Below, one piece after another: positions 44,183 to 52,239 of a DNA stretch of 64,000 nucleotides; positions within the stretch are counted from its first letter, which is position 1; the number at the start of each line of letters is the position of its first letter. This DNA is from Streptomyces qinglanensis (GTDB taxonomy: Bacteria > Actinomycetota > Actinomycetes > Streptomycetales > Streptomycetaceae). The DNA lies in assembly GCF_900111245.1 (NCBI RefSeq), contig NZ_FOGO01000006.1, forward strand, positions 309,216 to 373,215, given 5' to 3'. Under the pieces are notes generated by a model. That model saw only the letters and a list, made by a program, of their open reading frames with translations, had not been told where the DNA came from and ran no database searches. The position numbers and the translations under genes are program-made.

Positions 44183-45085
44183 TTGCCGGAACTCCCCGAA
44201 GTCGAGGCGCTGCGGGACTTCCTGGCCGAGCGGCTGACCGGGCGCACCGTCCGGCGAGTGCTGCCGGTCGCGATCAGCGTGCTCAAGACCTACGATCCGC
44301 CGCTGGACGCGCTGGAGGGCCGGGTCTTCACCGGCGTCGCCCGGCACGGCAAGTTCCTCGACCTGGTACTGGGCGGGACGCAGGGGGAGGGACGCCCGCC
44401 GGACGGGGAGGAGCTGCACCTGGTCGTCCATCTCGCCAGGGCCGGGTGGCTGCGGTGGCAGGACCCGCTGCCCGCCGCTCCGCCCCGCCCGGGCAAGGGT
44501 CCGCTCGCGCTGCGGGTGGTGCTGGCGGGCGAGCCGGCCGAAGGGTTCGACCTGACCGAGGCGGGTACCCGCAAGCGGCTCGCCGTGTACCTGGTGCGGG
44601 ACCCGGACCAGGTGCCGGGCGTCGCACGGCTCGGGCCCGACCCGCTCTCCCCCTCCTTCGACCGCGAGGCCCTCGCCGCTCTGCTCGCGGGGCAGCGGCA
44701 CCACATCAAGGGCCTGCTGCGGGACCAGTCGGTGGTCTCCGGCATCGGGAACGCCTATTCGGACGAGATCCTGCACGCGGTGAAGATGTCACCGTTCCGG
44801 CTCGCCGCCGATCTCTCCGCGGAGGAGATCAGCTCCTTGCACACGGCGCTGCGGGAGGTCCTCACCGCTGCCGTCGAGCGGGCCCGGGGGCTGTCGGCCG
44901 CCGAGCTGAAGGCGGGAAAGCGGCTCGGATTGCGGGTGCACGGCCGCGCGGGCGAGCCGTGCCCGGTGTGCGGGGACACCCTGCGCTCGGTCTCTTTCAG
45001 CGACTCCACGCTGGAGTACTGCCCCACCTGCCAGACGAAGGGGAAGCCCCTCGCGGACCGGCGGCTGTCGCGTCTGCTGAAATGA
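44183..45085 (+). CDS. Fpg/Nei family DNA glycosylase
   Basis: This 300-residue base-excision enzyme removes oxidised bases and cuts the abasic site. TTG at 44183, behind AGAGGAGGAG, places Pro2-Glu3 (PELPEVEALRDFL) at the N-terminus as required for Schiff-base catalysis. The lysine of ARHGKFLDLVL, the helix-two-turn-helix GLLRDQSVVSGIGNAYSDEI and a four-cysteine zinc finger (CPVCG, YCPTCQ) are present. Before the last cysteine pair the segment is FSDSTLEYCP, so the arginine found in classical Fpg (RSTFYCP-type) is missing. This defines an actinobacterial subfamily whose lesion preference is less certain. Confidence 0.9.
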   Translation: MPELPEVEALRDFLAERLTGRTVRRVLPVAISVLKTYDPPLDALEGRVFTGVARHGKFLDLVLGGTQGEGRPPDGEELHLVVHLARAGWLRWQDPLPAAPPRPGKGPLALRVVLAGEPAEGFDLTEAGTRKRLAVYLVRDPDQVPGVARLGPDPLSPSFDREALAALLAGQRHHIKGLLRDQSVVSGIGNAYSDEILHAVKMSPFRLAADLSAEEISSLHTALREVLTAAVERARGLSAAELKAGKRLGLRVHGRAGEPCPVCGDTLRSVSFSDSTLEYCPTCQTKGKPLADRRLSRLLK

Positions 45086-45139
45086 GGGCGGCATCAGCAC
45101 TACCCGTCGGTAAGGGCTCTGGGGCCCGGAGAGGTTGCT

Positions 45140-46390
45140 GTGGACGCTGAAGAGACCGGAACTGCGGCGGACGAGAACGCCGCACCGGAGCGCCAGACAC
45201 GTGAGTTCGATGTCGTCCTGTTCGGGGCGACCGGCTTCGTCGGCGAGCTGACCGCGCGGTACCTGGCGGCGCACGCGCCCGAGAGCTGCCGCTGGGCGCT
45301 GGCCGGGCGCAACGAGCGCAAGTTGAAGGAGCTGCGCGAGCGGCTGGCCGCCACCTGCCCGGGCGCGGCCGAGGTGCCGCTGATCACCGCGGACGCCGAC
45401 GATCCGCGCGCGGCGGCCGAGCTCGCGGCGCGCTCCCGGGTGGTGGCGAGCACGGTCGGGCCCTATCTGCGGTACGGCATCCGCCTGGTGGCCGCGTGCG
45501 CCGACGCGGGGACGGACTACCTCGACCTCTCGGGCGAGCCGGAGTTCGTGGATCTGATGTACCTGCGGTACCACTCCCGGGCCCGGCGCACCGGTGCCCG
45601 CCTCGTGCACGCCTGCGGGTTCGACTCGGTACCGCACGACCTGGGCGCCCGCTTCACCGTGCAGCAACTGCCGGAGGGGGAACCGCTGAGCGTCGACGGG
45701 TTCGTCCGCTCCAACGCGGCCATCTCCGGCGGCACGTTCGCCAGTGCGCTGCTGTCCTTCTCGCGCGCCGACCGGATGGCCCGGACCGCCAAGGACCGCA
45801 GGGCCGCCGATCCGCGCCCGGCGGACCGTTCGGTCCGGACGCCCACGGGCCGGGTACGGCACGAGGACGAGTTCGGGCTGTGGGCCGTGCCGCTGCCGAC
45901 CATCGATGCGCAGATCGTGGGGCGTTCGGCGGCCGCGCTGGAGCGGTACGGCCCGGCGTTCACCTACCGCCACTACGCGGGTGTCCGGCGGCTGCCGGTC
46001 GCGCTGGGCGGCATCGCGGGCGTGGGCGGCCTGTTCGCCGCGGCGCAACTGCCGCCGCTGCGCCGGTTCCTCACCTCCCGGCTGGCCTCGGGAGAGGGGC
46101 CGGACGAGCGCCGCCGGGCGCGGAGCTGGTTCTCGGTGCGCTTCCTGGGCCGGGGCGGCGGGCGCCGGGTGGTCACCGAGGTCGCGGGCGGTGACCCCGG
46201 CTACGACGAGACGGCCAAGATGTTCGCGGAGGCGGCGCTCTGCCTCGCCCACGACGACCTGCCGCCCACCTCGGGCCAGGTGACGACCGCCGTCGCGATG
46301 GGCGAGGCGCTGACCGCGCGGCTGATCCGCGCCGGAGTGGAGTTCCGGGTCCTGGAGGACTCCGAGGACTCCGCGGACGCACCGCGCTGA
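45140..46390 (+). CDS. Saccharopine dehydrogenase-like / trans-acting enoyl reductase family
   Basis: This 416-residue protein has an N-terminal NAD(P)-binding fold, FDVVLFGATGFVGELTARYL, then WALAGRNERKL, VASTVGPYLRYG and DYLDLSGEPEFVD. These match the saccharopine-dehydrogenase-like family that includes mycobacterial trans-acting enoyl reductases for complex lipids. The active residue set for lysine metabolism is not evident, so lipid or polyketide reduction is more likely. There is a hydrophobic stretch near residue 295 (VALGGIAGVGGLFAAAQL), which may attach it to membrane. GTG at 45140 follows GGAGAGG. The VOC gene begins 18 bases after it. Confidence 0.82.
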   Translation: MDAEETGTAADENAAPERQTREFDVVLFGATGFVGELTARYLAAHAPESCRWALAGRNERKLKELRERLAATCPGAAEVPLITADADDPRAAAELAARSRVVASTVGPYLRYGIRLVAACADAGTDYLDLSGEPEFVDLMYLRYHSRARRTGARLVHACGFDSVPHDLGARFTVQQLPEGEPLSVDGFVRSNAAISGGTFASALLSFSRADRMARTAKDRRAADPRPADRSVRTPTGRVRHEDEFGLWAVPLPTIDAQIVGRSAAALERYGPAFTYRHYAGVRRLPVALGGIAGVGGLFAAAQLPPLRRFLTSRLASGEGPDERRRARSWFSVRFLGRGGGRRVVTEVAGGDPGYDETAKMFAEAALCLAHDDLPPTSGQVTTAVAMGEALTARLIRAGVEFRVLEDSEDSADAPR

Positions 46391-46408
46391 ACTGACCGGA
46401 GGCTTTCC

Positions 46409-46843
46409 ATGCGAGTCAAGGGTTTCGACCACCTCGTGCTCAAGGTGGCGGATGTCGAGCGGGCGCTGGCGTTCTACTGCGGTCCGCTGGGCCTGGAACC
46501 GGTCCGGGTCGAGGAGTGGCGGGCGGGTGCGGTCCCGTTCCCGTCGGTCCGGGTCAGCCCGGTCACGATCATCGACCTGCTCGACCGGTCCGCTGACGCC
46601 GCGGAGGGCCGCGCGGCGGGCGGCGCGGCCGGGACGAACGTCGACCACATCTGCCTGGTCGTCGAGCCGCTGGACTGGCGGGCGGTGATCGCCTCGGGCG
46701 ACTTCCAGGTACTGGAGGGCCCGGTCAGCCGCTTCGGCGCCCGGGGCACAGCGCAGTCGGTCTACGTCCGGGATCCGGACGGCAACACGGTCGAGCTGCG
46801 CTGGTATCCGCAGGACGAGGTGGGGGCCCGGGAGGAGGGCTGA
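46409..46843 (+). CDS. VOC family (glyoxalase/dioxygenase-fold) protein
   Basis: This 144-residue protein has one vicinal-oxygen-chelate domain made of two beta-alpha-beta-beta-beta modules. It starts FDHLVLKVADVERALAFYC, contains VDHICLVVEPLDW, and ends SVYVRDPDGNTVELRWYP, so the metal ligands His and Glu are present. It could be a glyoxalase-like, fosfomycin-resistance-like or dioxygenase-like enzyme; the sequence does not decide. It is 18 bases downstream of the reductase and probably in its operon. Confidence 0.88.
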   Translation: MRVKGFDHLVLKVADVERALAFYCGPLGLEPVRVEEWRAGAVPFPSVRVSPVTIIDLLDRSADAAEGRAAGGAAGTNVDHICLVVEPLDWRAVIASGDFQVLEGPVSRFGARGTAQSVYVRDPDGNTVELRWYPQDEVGAREEG

Positions 46844-46965
46844 GCCTGGGGCAGCGCGGCCCACGGCGGGCCGGCCGGGAACGCGGGCCGGGATTGCAGG
46901 TCGAGGTGTGCGCCGCGCCCCGGCCCGCGAGGCGGATCTGCCTCGGTCCACCGCGCTGTCCGGGC

Positions 46966-47418
46966 TCAGTCCACGGCACCGTCCAGATAGCGCCAGGCGC
47001 CGTCCACCCGCACGAACCGGCTGCGCTCCTGCTGTGTCCCCGGAGCGCCGCCGGCTCCGCGGTGGTGGGCGCGGAAGGTGACTGTCCCCTCGCGGTGGAA
47101 GGCGCTGCCGCCGGAGGTGTCGAGGATCTCCAGACCTGTCCAGCGCGGCGCGCCGGACAGGTCGAGGTGCGCGGGACGGGTGTCCGGGTGCCAGGTGCGC
47201 AGCAGATAGCCGGTGTCCGCCAGCGCGAAGGCGGCGTAGCGGGAGCGCATCAGCTCCTCCGCGGTGGCGGGCACCGCCTCGGCACGGTGGAAGCGGCCGC
47301 AGCAGTCCGCGTAGCGGGCCGCCCCGCAGGGGCAGGCGGCGGGGGCGGCGCGGCCGGGACCCGGGCGGTCGGTGGCGGCCGGGCGGTGTGCTGGACGGGC
47401 GGTTTTGCGTCGGGGCAT
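46966..47418 (-). CDS. YchJ family (UPF0225) SEC-C-like zinc protein
   Basis: This 150-residue protein starts with a basic tail, then a SEC-C-like zinc motif CPCGAARYADCCGRFH. A nuclear-transport-factor-2-like domain follows: TAEELMRSRYAAFALADTGY, LLRTWHPDTRP and GTVTFRAHH. This is the YchJ family, found widely and of unknown function. No clear ribosome binding site precedes the ATG at 47418; an ATG at 47490 would add 24 residues. It is divergent from the lactate permease remnant. Confidence 0.85.
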   Translation of the reverse strand: MPRRKTARPAHRPAATDRPGPGRAAPAACPCGAARYADCCGRFHRAEAVPATAEELMRSRYAAFALADTGYLLRTWHPDTRPAHLDLSGAPRWTGLEILDTSGGSAFHREGTVTFRAHHRGAGGAPGTQQERSRFVRVDGAWRYLDGAVD

Positions 47419-47537
47419 GTGTTCATCATGCCGGACCTGTGGACAGCGGGCTGTTCCGGAACCAGCCTTGCGGAACGATCGGTTCGACATGGTTGGTCCG
47501 CGGTTCCGGAACGCATATGCGAGGGCGAAGGGGAGAG

Positions 47538-48042
47538 ATGTACCGGCCCGATCTCTCTCCCGTGGCCGACAGCCTCGCGCTGTCCGCGCTGGTGGGAGCG
47601 TTGCCCCTGCTCACCCTGTTCGCCCTGCCGGACGGCCTGCGGCTGAAGGCCCACTGGTCGGGGCCGGCCGCGCTGGGCGTTTCGGTGGTGGTGGTGGGTG
47701 GCCGTGTGGGCCCACGGCAGCCGCTGCACCTGGCGCTGCTCGCGGGCACGGAGGTGCGGCCTTCGAACTGTTCCCGCTTCGCCCGGCTCGCTGCTCGTGC
47801 TGTGCGGGGTGCTGGTGGCCGCCGTACACCGGGGGCGGGCGTCGGACGGGGTGCGCGAGTTCGTCCGGACGGTGGTGACGCTGCGCTGGGCGCTGCTCAC
47901 GGTGGGGTCGGTGCCGACCCTGGCGCACGTGATGAACCTCTCGGGCCAGACGATCACGATCGGCACCTGGGTCGCGGAGGCGGGCGCCGCCTTCGCGTTC
48001 CTCTCGCCGCTCCCGGGCCGGCTGGGTACGGCCGTGCGGTGC
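47538..48042 (+). pseudogene. Decayed L-lactate permease (LldP) remnant
   Basis: From the ATG at 47538 (ribosome binding site GGGGAGAG still present) the frame reads MYRPDLSPVADSLALSAL and LPLLTLFALPDGLRLKAHW, the typical LldP start, as far as LALLAGTE near 47750. There a one-base loss shifts the permease reading into another frame (GAAFELFPL). After a large internal gap it continues in a third frame (REFVRTVVTLRWALLTVGS, VMNLSGQTITIGTW, GAAFAFLSPLPGRLGTAV) up to about 48042. The C-terminal third is missing. LldP normally has about 530-550 residues; only about 165 codons survive in three frames. It cannot make a transporter. Confidence 0.8.
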
Positions 48043-48086
48043 GCGCACACCGGCGCCGGAAACGGCTCGCGGCCGCACCGCGGCGG

Positions 48087-48130
48087 AAAAGCGGCGCAGG
48101 GCCCGCACCTCTTCGGTGCGGGCCCTGCGC
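48087..48130 (-). terminator. Rho-independent terminator of the cold-shock gene
   Basis: On the minus strand a perfect 16-bp stem (48130-48115 with 48109-48094, 5-base loop) begins 20 bases after the csp stop and is followed shortly by TTTT (48090-48087). It is the clearest U-tract terminator in the window. Confidence 0.85.
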
Positions 48131-48150
48131 TCGTCCTGCGCGGCAGGGTG

Positions 48151-48354
48151 TCAGGCGGGGGTGATGTTCTCCGCCTGGGGGCCCTTCTGGCCCTGGGTGA
48201 CGTCGAAGTTCACCTTCTGGCCTTCGTGGAGCTCACGGAAGCCCTGGGCGTTGATGTTCGAGTAGTGCGCGAAGACGTCGGCGCCGCCGCCGTCCTGCTC
48301 GATGAACCCGAAGCCCTTTTCCGAGTTGAACCACTTCACGGTGCCGGATGCCAT
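48151..48354 (-). CDS. csp: Cold-shock protein, CspA/SC7.0-like
   Basis: This is a 67-residue single OB-fold RNA chaperone. RNP1 (KGFGFIEQ) and RNP2 (DVFAHYS) are intact within MASGTVKWFNSEKGFGFIEQ and GGADVFAHYSNINAQGF. It binds single-stranded RNA or DNA and melts structured mRNAs, often in abundance and not only at low temperature. The ATG at 48354 has AAGGAG. A leader of about 120 bases containing a 10-bp hairpin lies upstream and may control translation, as in other csp genes. Confidence 0.97.
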   Translation of the reverse strand: MASGTVKWFNSEKGFGFIEQDGGGADVFAHYSNINAQGFRELHEGQKVNFDVTQGQKGPQAENITPA

Positions 48355-48448
48355 GATCTTCTCCTTCAGGGTGGCTGGGAGTCGCACACCTCGTGCGCTC
48401 CGCGTCGCCGCAATGACCCCCATCCAGAGAAGCTCCGGAAAACAGAAC

Positions 48449-48474
48449 GCGCCCGAGCCACAAAGCTCAGGCGC
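48449..48474 (-). promoter_or_regulatory. Hairpin in the csp leader region
   Basis: On the minus strand GCGCCTGAGC pairs with GCTCGGGCGC (one G-U pair) around loop TTTGTG, about 95-120 bases before the csp ATG. It is a candidate cold-responsive or stabilising leader element. Confidence 0.45.
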
Positions 48475-48547
48475 GCACACGTATGGGTACCAAAACTGCA
48501 ACGCCTTCACGATACCACGCGGTGCCGTGCCGGGCCGAGCACGGCTG

Positions 48548-49540
48548 TCAGCCGTGGTCGTCGTGGCCGGGCACGGTGCCGTCGGGTTTGGCGACGAGCA
48601 GCAGTCCCGCCATCCCCATGTCGGAGTGGCTCTGGACGTGGCAGTGGTACATCCACGCGCCCGCACCGGACCCCTCCCCGGCCAGGATCTGGAAACCGAA
48701 GGAGTCCCCGGGCCCGGTGATCTTGTTGTCGATGACCGGGCTGGTGTCGTCCGGGCCCGCCAGCATGCCGGTGCGGTTGTCGGCCCAGCGGTGGGCGTGC
48801 ATATGGAACGTATGGTAGTACTCACCGTGCGTGATCATGATGATCTCGATGCGGTCGCCCACGGTGGCCTCGAAGTCGGGGCCCTTGTCGAGGTTGTTGA
48901 TGGTCATGTCGTTGAACACGATGGTGAACTGGCGGTCGGGATCGGGCAGGATGTCGCCCTCGCGGCGCACGACGACCGGGCCGTAGAGGCCGTTGCGGAT
49001 CCCTCCGGTGCCGTGGTCGGTACCGACGACGTGGTCGTGGTAGTGCCAGTATCCGGCGCTGCCGGGACGCCATGTGCCGTCCTTGCGGCGGCCGGGCGCG
49101 TGGGTGCGCCAGGTGTAGGTGCGCTTGCCGCCCGGCTCGACGTGGCTCTTGTTCATCCTGGTGCCGTCGCTGGCGATGTCGTAGTCCACGCCGTGCGGGT
49201 GGAGGCTGGCCGCCACGTCCATGGTGTTCTCGAACTCGACGTGCAGCGTGTCGCCCTCGACGAGTTCGATCAGCGGGCCGGGGACGGTGGCCTTCCCCTT
49301 CTCCAGGCCGTAGCCCATCCTGCCGTCGGGGAGCTTCTCCACGTACATCTTCATCCGCCGGGTCGCGCCGCCCTTGCCCGCGCGGCGGATCGCCGCCGAG
49401 CGGGCCGGTGCCGCCTGCGCCGCGGGCGCGCCCGCGGCCAGCGCGCTCCCGCCGACCGCGGCGACCGCGCCCGAGGCCAGCAGACCTCTGCTGAAGGAGC
49501 GGCGGCTGTGGGTGCTGGAGTTTCGGGATTCTCGGGTCAT
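48548..49540 (-). CDS. Two-domain small laccase (multicopper oxidase), Tat-exported
   Basis: This 330-residue protein is of the Streptomyces small-laccase (SLAC) type, which works as a trimer and reduces oxygen to water while oxidising phenols or other donors. A twin-arginine signal SRRSFSRGLL is followed by a hydrophobic stretch and AQA cleavage site, so it is exported folded with copper. Copper ligands are complete: HPHG (His114, His116), WHYHDH (His166, His168, His170), HTFHMHAH (His243-His250) and YHCHVQSHSDM (His299, Cys300, His301, His305, Met308). The ATG at 49540 has GGAGA upstream. It is divergent from the sugar dehydrogenase operon, sharing a 209-bp promoter region. Confidence 0.96.
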   Translation of the reverse strand: MTRESRNSSTHSRRSFSRGLLASGAVAAVGGSALAAGAPAAQAAPARSAAIRRAGKGGATRRMKMYVEKLPDGRMGYGLEKGKATVPGPLIELVEGDTLHVEFENTMDVAASLHPHGVDYDIASDGTRMNKSHVEPGGKRTYTWRTHAPGRRKDGTWRPGSAGYWHYHDHVVGTDHGTGGIRNGLYGPVVVRREGDILPDPDRQFTIVFNDMTINNLDKGPDFEATVGDRIEIIMITHGEYYHTFHMHAHRWADNRTGMLAGPDDTSPVIDNKITGPGDSFGFQILAGEGSGAGAWMYHCHVQSHSDMGMAGLLLVAKPDGTVPGHDDHG

Positions 49541-49708
49541 CGTTCTCGGTCTCCCCCGGGGGCGTGTGGCCAATGGAGTGCTGAACGGTGCGCCGCGCGA
49601 TGCGAGTTGCAGGGGACGGTAGCGCCGGAGGCAGCGTTTATCCACACCCAGGACAAAGTTCGTCGGATTACGGTCATAGCTCTTGGCGAACCGCCGAAAG
49701 AGGTCTAG

Positions 49709-49734
49709 CTTCTGCCACGTTTCGGTGACAGAAG
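49709..49734. promoter_or_regulatory. 26-bp inverted repeat in the laccase/dehydrogenase promoter region
   Basis: Arms CTTCTGCCAC (49709-49718) and GTGACAGAAG (49725-49734) match 9 of 10 around a 6-base spacer. It ends 15 bases before the dehydrogenase ATG, so a bound repressor would block that gene. Confidence 0.5.
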
Positions 49735-49749
49735 AGGGGTGGATCACGC

Positions 49750-52239
49750 ATGCGGCTCCAACCGCACCCAAAACGGGCGAGACCCCGACGCAGCAGGATC
49801 GCCGCGCTGCTGGCCGGCGCGCTCGCCGCCGGGCTGCTCGGCGCACCCGCGCTCGCGGCACCACCGCCGGGAGCGCCCGCGCCCAAGCTGGCGCTGCCGA
49901 GCCCGCCGGGCGGTGAGGACGTCCGGGTCCTGGTCTTCCACGGCGCGACCGGCGAGGAGTCCCCCACCGTCGACGCCGCGATCGAGGCCATCGAGAAGAT
50001 CGGGCAGCAGGGCCCGGCCCAGGAGCACTTCACCATCCGGGCGACCGACGATCCGGCGATCTTCACCAAGCCGCGGCTCGGCCGCTTCAACGCGGTGGTC
50101 TTCCTGACCGGCGACGGCGACGTGCTCGACCCGGCGCAGGAGGCCGGTCTGGAGAGCTTCATGGAGGCGGGCGGCGGCTTCCTCGGCGTCCACGACGCCG
50201 CGCGTGCCGAGCCGTACTCGGAGTGGTTCACCGGGCTGATCGGTGCCCGCCCGGCCGAGCACAGCCCGTCGAAGGTGCAGCGGGCCACCGTCGAGGTCGG
50301 CGACCGGCAGCATCCGGCGACCAAGGATCTGCCCGTCGAGTGGAAGCGTCCCGACAGGTGGCTCAACTGGCGGGAGAACCCCTCCGGGAAGGTGCACACC
50401 GTCGCACGGCTGCGCACCACCACCTACGACGGCGGCGCGGACGCCGGCGGCTGGGACCACCCGGTCTCCTGGTGCCGCGACTACGACGGCGGACGCTCGT
50501 TCTACACGTCCATGGGCGGGACCGCGGCCAGCTTCGCGGAGACGGACTTCCGCACCCATCTGCGGGGTGCCCTGATGTGGACGACGCGGCTGGCGCGCGC
50601 CGACTGCCAGGCGGCCATCTCCGCCAACTACGAGGCGAAGCGGCTCACCGAGCCCAACCAGCCCGGGCAGTCCGACCAGATCGGCGAGCCGCACGGTGTG
50701 GTGACGGCCGAGGACGGCCGGGTCTTCTACATCGGGCGCGGCGGCGGCGACGCCTCCCAGCCGGTGGTCACCGACTGGGACGACCCCGACATCGGCAAGG
50801 GCAAGGGCCAGGTGCACATCTGGGACCCGGAGACGGAGCAGGTGACCCTGGCGGGCGAACTGACGGTCTTCGGCAACAAGGGCGGCGGCGGCGAGCTGGT
50901 CAAGAACGAGGAGGGGCTGCTCGGCATCGAGCTGGACCCGGACTTCGCCCGCAACGGCTGGGTCTACCTGCACTACACGCCGCACAGCGAGATCGACCGC
51001 GACACACACATGGCGAAGCGGCGTGTCTCCCGGTTCACGCTGGACCAGCAGACCGACAAGCTGGACCTGGACTCGGAGAAGGTGCTGCTCGAGTGGCCGG
51101 TGCAGATCCACAGCTGCTGCCACGCGGGCGGCGGCATGGCCTGGGACTCCGAGGACAACCTCTACATCGCCACGGGTGACAACAACTCCTCGCAGTACAG
51201 CGACGGCTACTCGGGGAACAATCCGGAGCCGGACTTCAAGGGTGTCTCGTTCGCCGACGCGCGCCGTACCGCGGGCAACACCAACAACCTCAACGGCAAG
51301 ATCCTGCGCATCCACCCCGAGGGCGACGGCACCTACACCCTCCCCGAGGACAACCTGTTCACCGGCGAGGAGACCGACGAGGGCGGCGGCAAGACCCGGG
51401 GCGAGATCTATGTGATGGGAGTCCGCAACCCGGCGCGGATCGCCGTCGACAAGGAGACCGACACGCTCTACGCGGGCTGGGTCGGCCCGGACGCGCAGTC
51501 CCCGAGCCCGACCTGGGGCCCGGCCAAGTACGACACCTTCGCCAGGATCACCAGCGCGGGCAACCAGGGCTGGCCGTACTGCATGGGCAACAAGCAGCCC
51601 TACCGGGACCGCAACCTGCCCGACCCGAGCAAACCGCTGGGCTGGTACGACTGCGATCATCTGAAGAATGAGTCGCCCAACAACGACGGCCTGGTCAACA
51701 TCCCGCCGGCCCGCGGGAACAACATCTGGTATTCGCCGCAGGGCGGCGGACCGGACTTCCCCCGGGACGAGAACGGCGTCCCCAGCTACCGGGAGGACGA
51801 GCAGCAGCTCACCCTTCCCTGGCTGAAGGGCGGCGGCCAGGCGGCGATGAACGGACCGCTCTACCGGTTCGACGCGGACAACCCGGCGAAGGGCAAGTGG
51901 CCCTCGTACTGGGACGGCAAGTGGTTCGTGGGTGACTTCTACGACGGCGACCAGCCGCGGCACGCGCTGGTGATGCCGAAGGGCGACACGGTGGGCGCGC
52001 AGCCCGACCACGCCGAGAGCCTGGACGGGATCGTGCCCGTCGGCGAGGGCGGCATCCGCAACCTCATGGACTGGAAGTTCGGACCCGACGGCGCGCTGTA
52101 CGTCCTGGACTACGGGCGCGGATTCTTCACCTCCGACGACAAGTCCGCGCTGTGGCGGGTGACGTACAAGGGCGGCGAGCCCACACCGAGCCCGGAGGAC
52201 ATGGCCGAGCCGGCACTGCGGAAGGAGACGGTCCGATGA
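49750..52239 (+). CDS. Exported ThuA domain plus PQQ-type sugar dehydrogenase
   Basis: This 829-residue secreted protein has an N-terminal signal with adjacent arginines (PRRSRIAALLAGALAAGLLG, cleavage near ALA). Residues about 57-275 are a ThuA/trehalose-utilisation-type domain (VRVLVFHGATGEE, GGGFLGVHDAARAE, WDHPVSWCRDYDGGRSFYTS). Residues about 300-815 are a six-bladed glucose/sorbosone-dehydrogenase-type propeller (EEGLLGIELDPDFARNGWVY, SCCHAGGGMAWDSEDNLYIA, GVRNPARIAVD, GGIRNLMDWKFGPDGALYVL), the fold of PQQ-dependent soluble sugar dehydrogenases. Such fusions are thought to oxidise glycosides outside the cell. No PQQ synthesis genes are in the window. Its stop overlaps the next ATG. Confidence 0.88.
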   Translation: MRLQPHPKRARPRRSRIAALLAGALAAGLLGAPALAAPPPGAPAPKLALPSPPGGEDVRVLVFHGATGEESPTVDAAIEAIEKIGQQGPAQEHFTIRATDDPAIFTKPRLGRFNAVVFLTGDGDVLDPAQEAGLESFMEAGGGFLGVHDAARAEPYSEWFTGLIGARPAEHSPSKVQRATVEVGDRQHPATKDLPVEWKRPDRWLNWRENPSGKVHTVARLRTTTYDGGADAGGWDHPVSWCRDYDGGRSFYTSMGGTAASFAETDFRTHLRGALMWTTRLARADCQAAISANYEAKRLTEPNQPGQSDQIGEPHGVVTAEDGRVFYIGRGGGDASQPVVTDWDDPDIGKGKGQVHIWDPETEQVTLAGELTVFGNKGGGGELVKNEEGLLGIELDPDFARNGWVYLHYTPHSEIDRDTHMAKRRVSRFTLDQQTDKLDLDSEKVLLEWPVQIHSCCHAGGGMAWDSEDNLYIATGDNNSSQYSDGYSGNNPEPDFKGVSFADARRTAGNTNNLNGKILRIHPEGDGTYTLPEDNLFTGEETDEGGGKTRGEIYVMGVRNPARIAVDKETDTLYAGWVGPDAQSPSPTWGPAKYDTFARITSAGNQGWPYCMGNKQPYRDRNLPDPSKPLGWYDCDHLKNESPNNDGLVNIPPARGNNIWYSPQGGGPDFPRDENGVPSYREDEQQLTLPWLKGGGQAAMNGPLYRFDADNPAKGKWPSYWDGKWFVGDFYDGDQPRHALVMPKGDTVGAQPDHAESLDGIVPVGEGGIRNLMDWKFGPDGALYVLDYGRGFFTSDDKSALWRVTYKGGEPTPSPEDMAEPALRKETVR

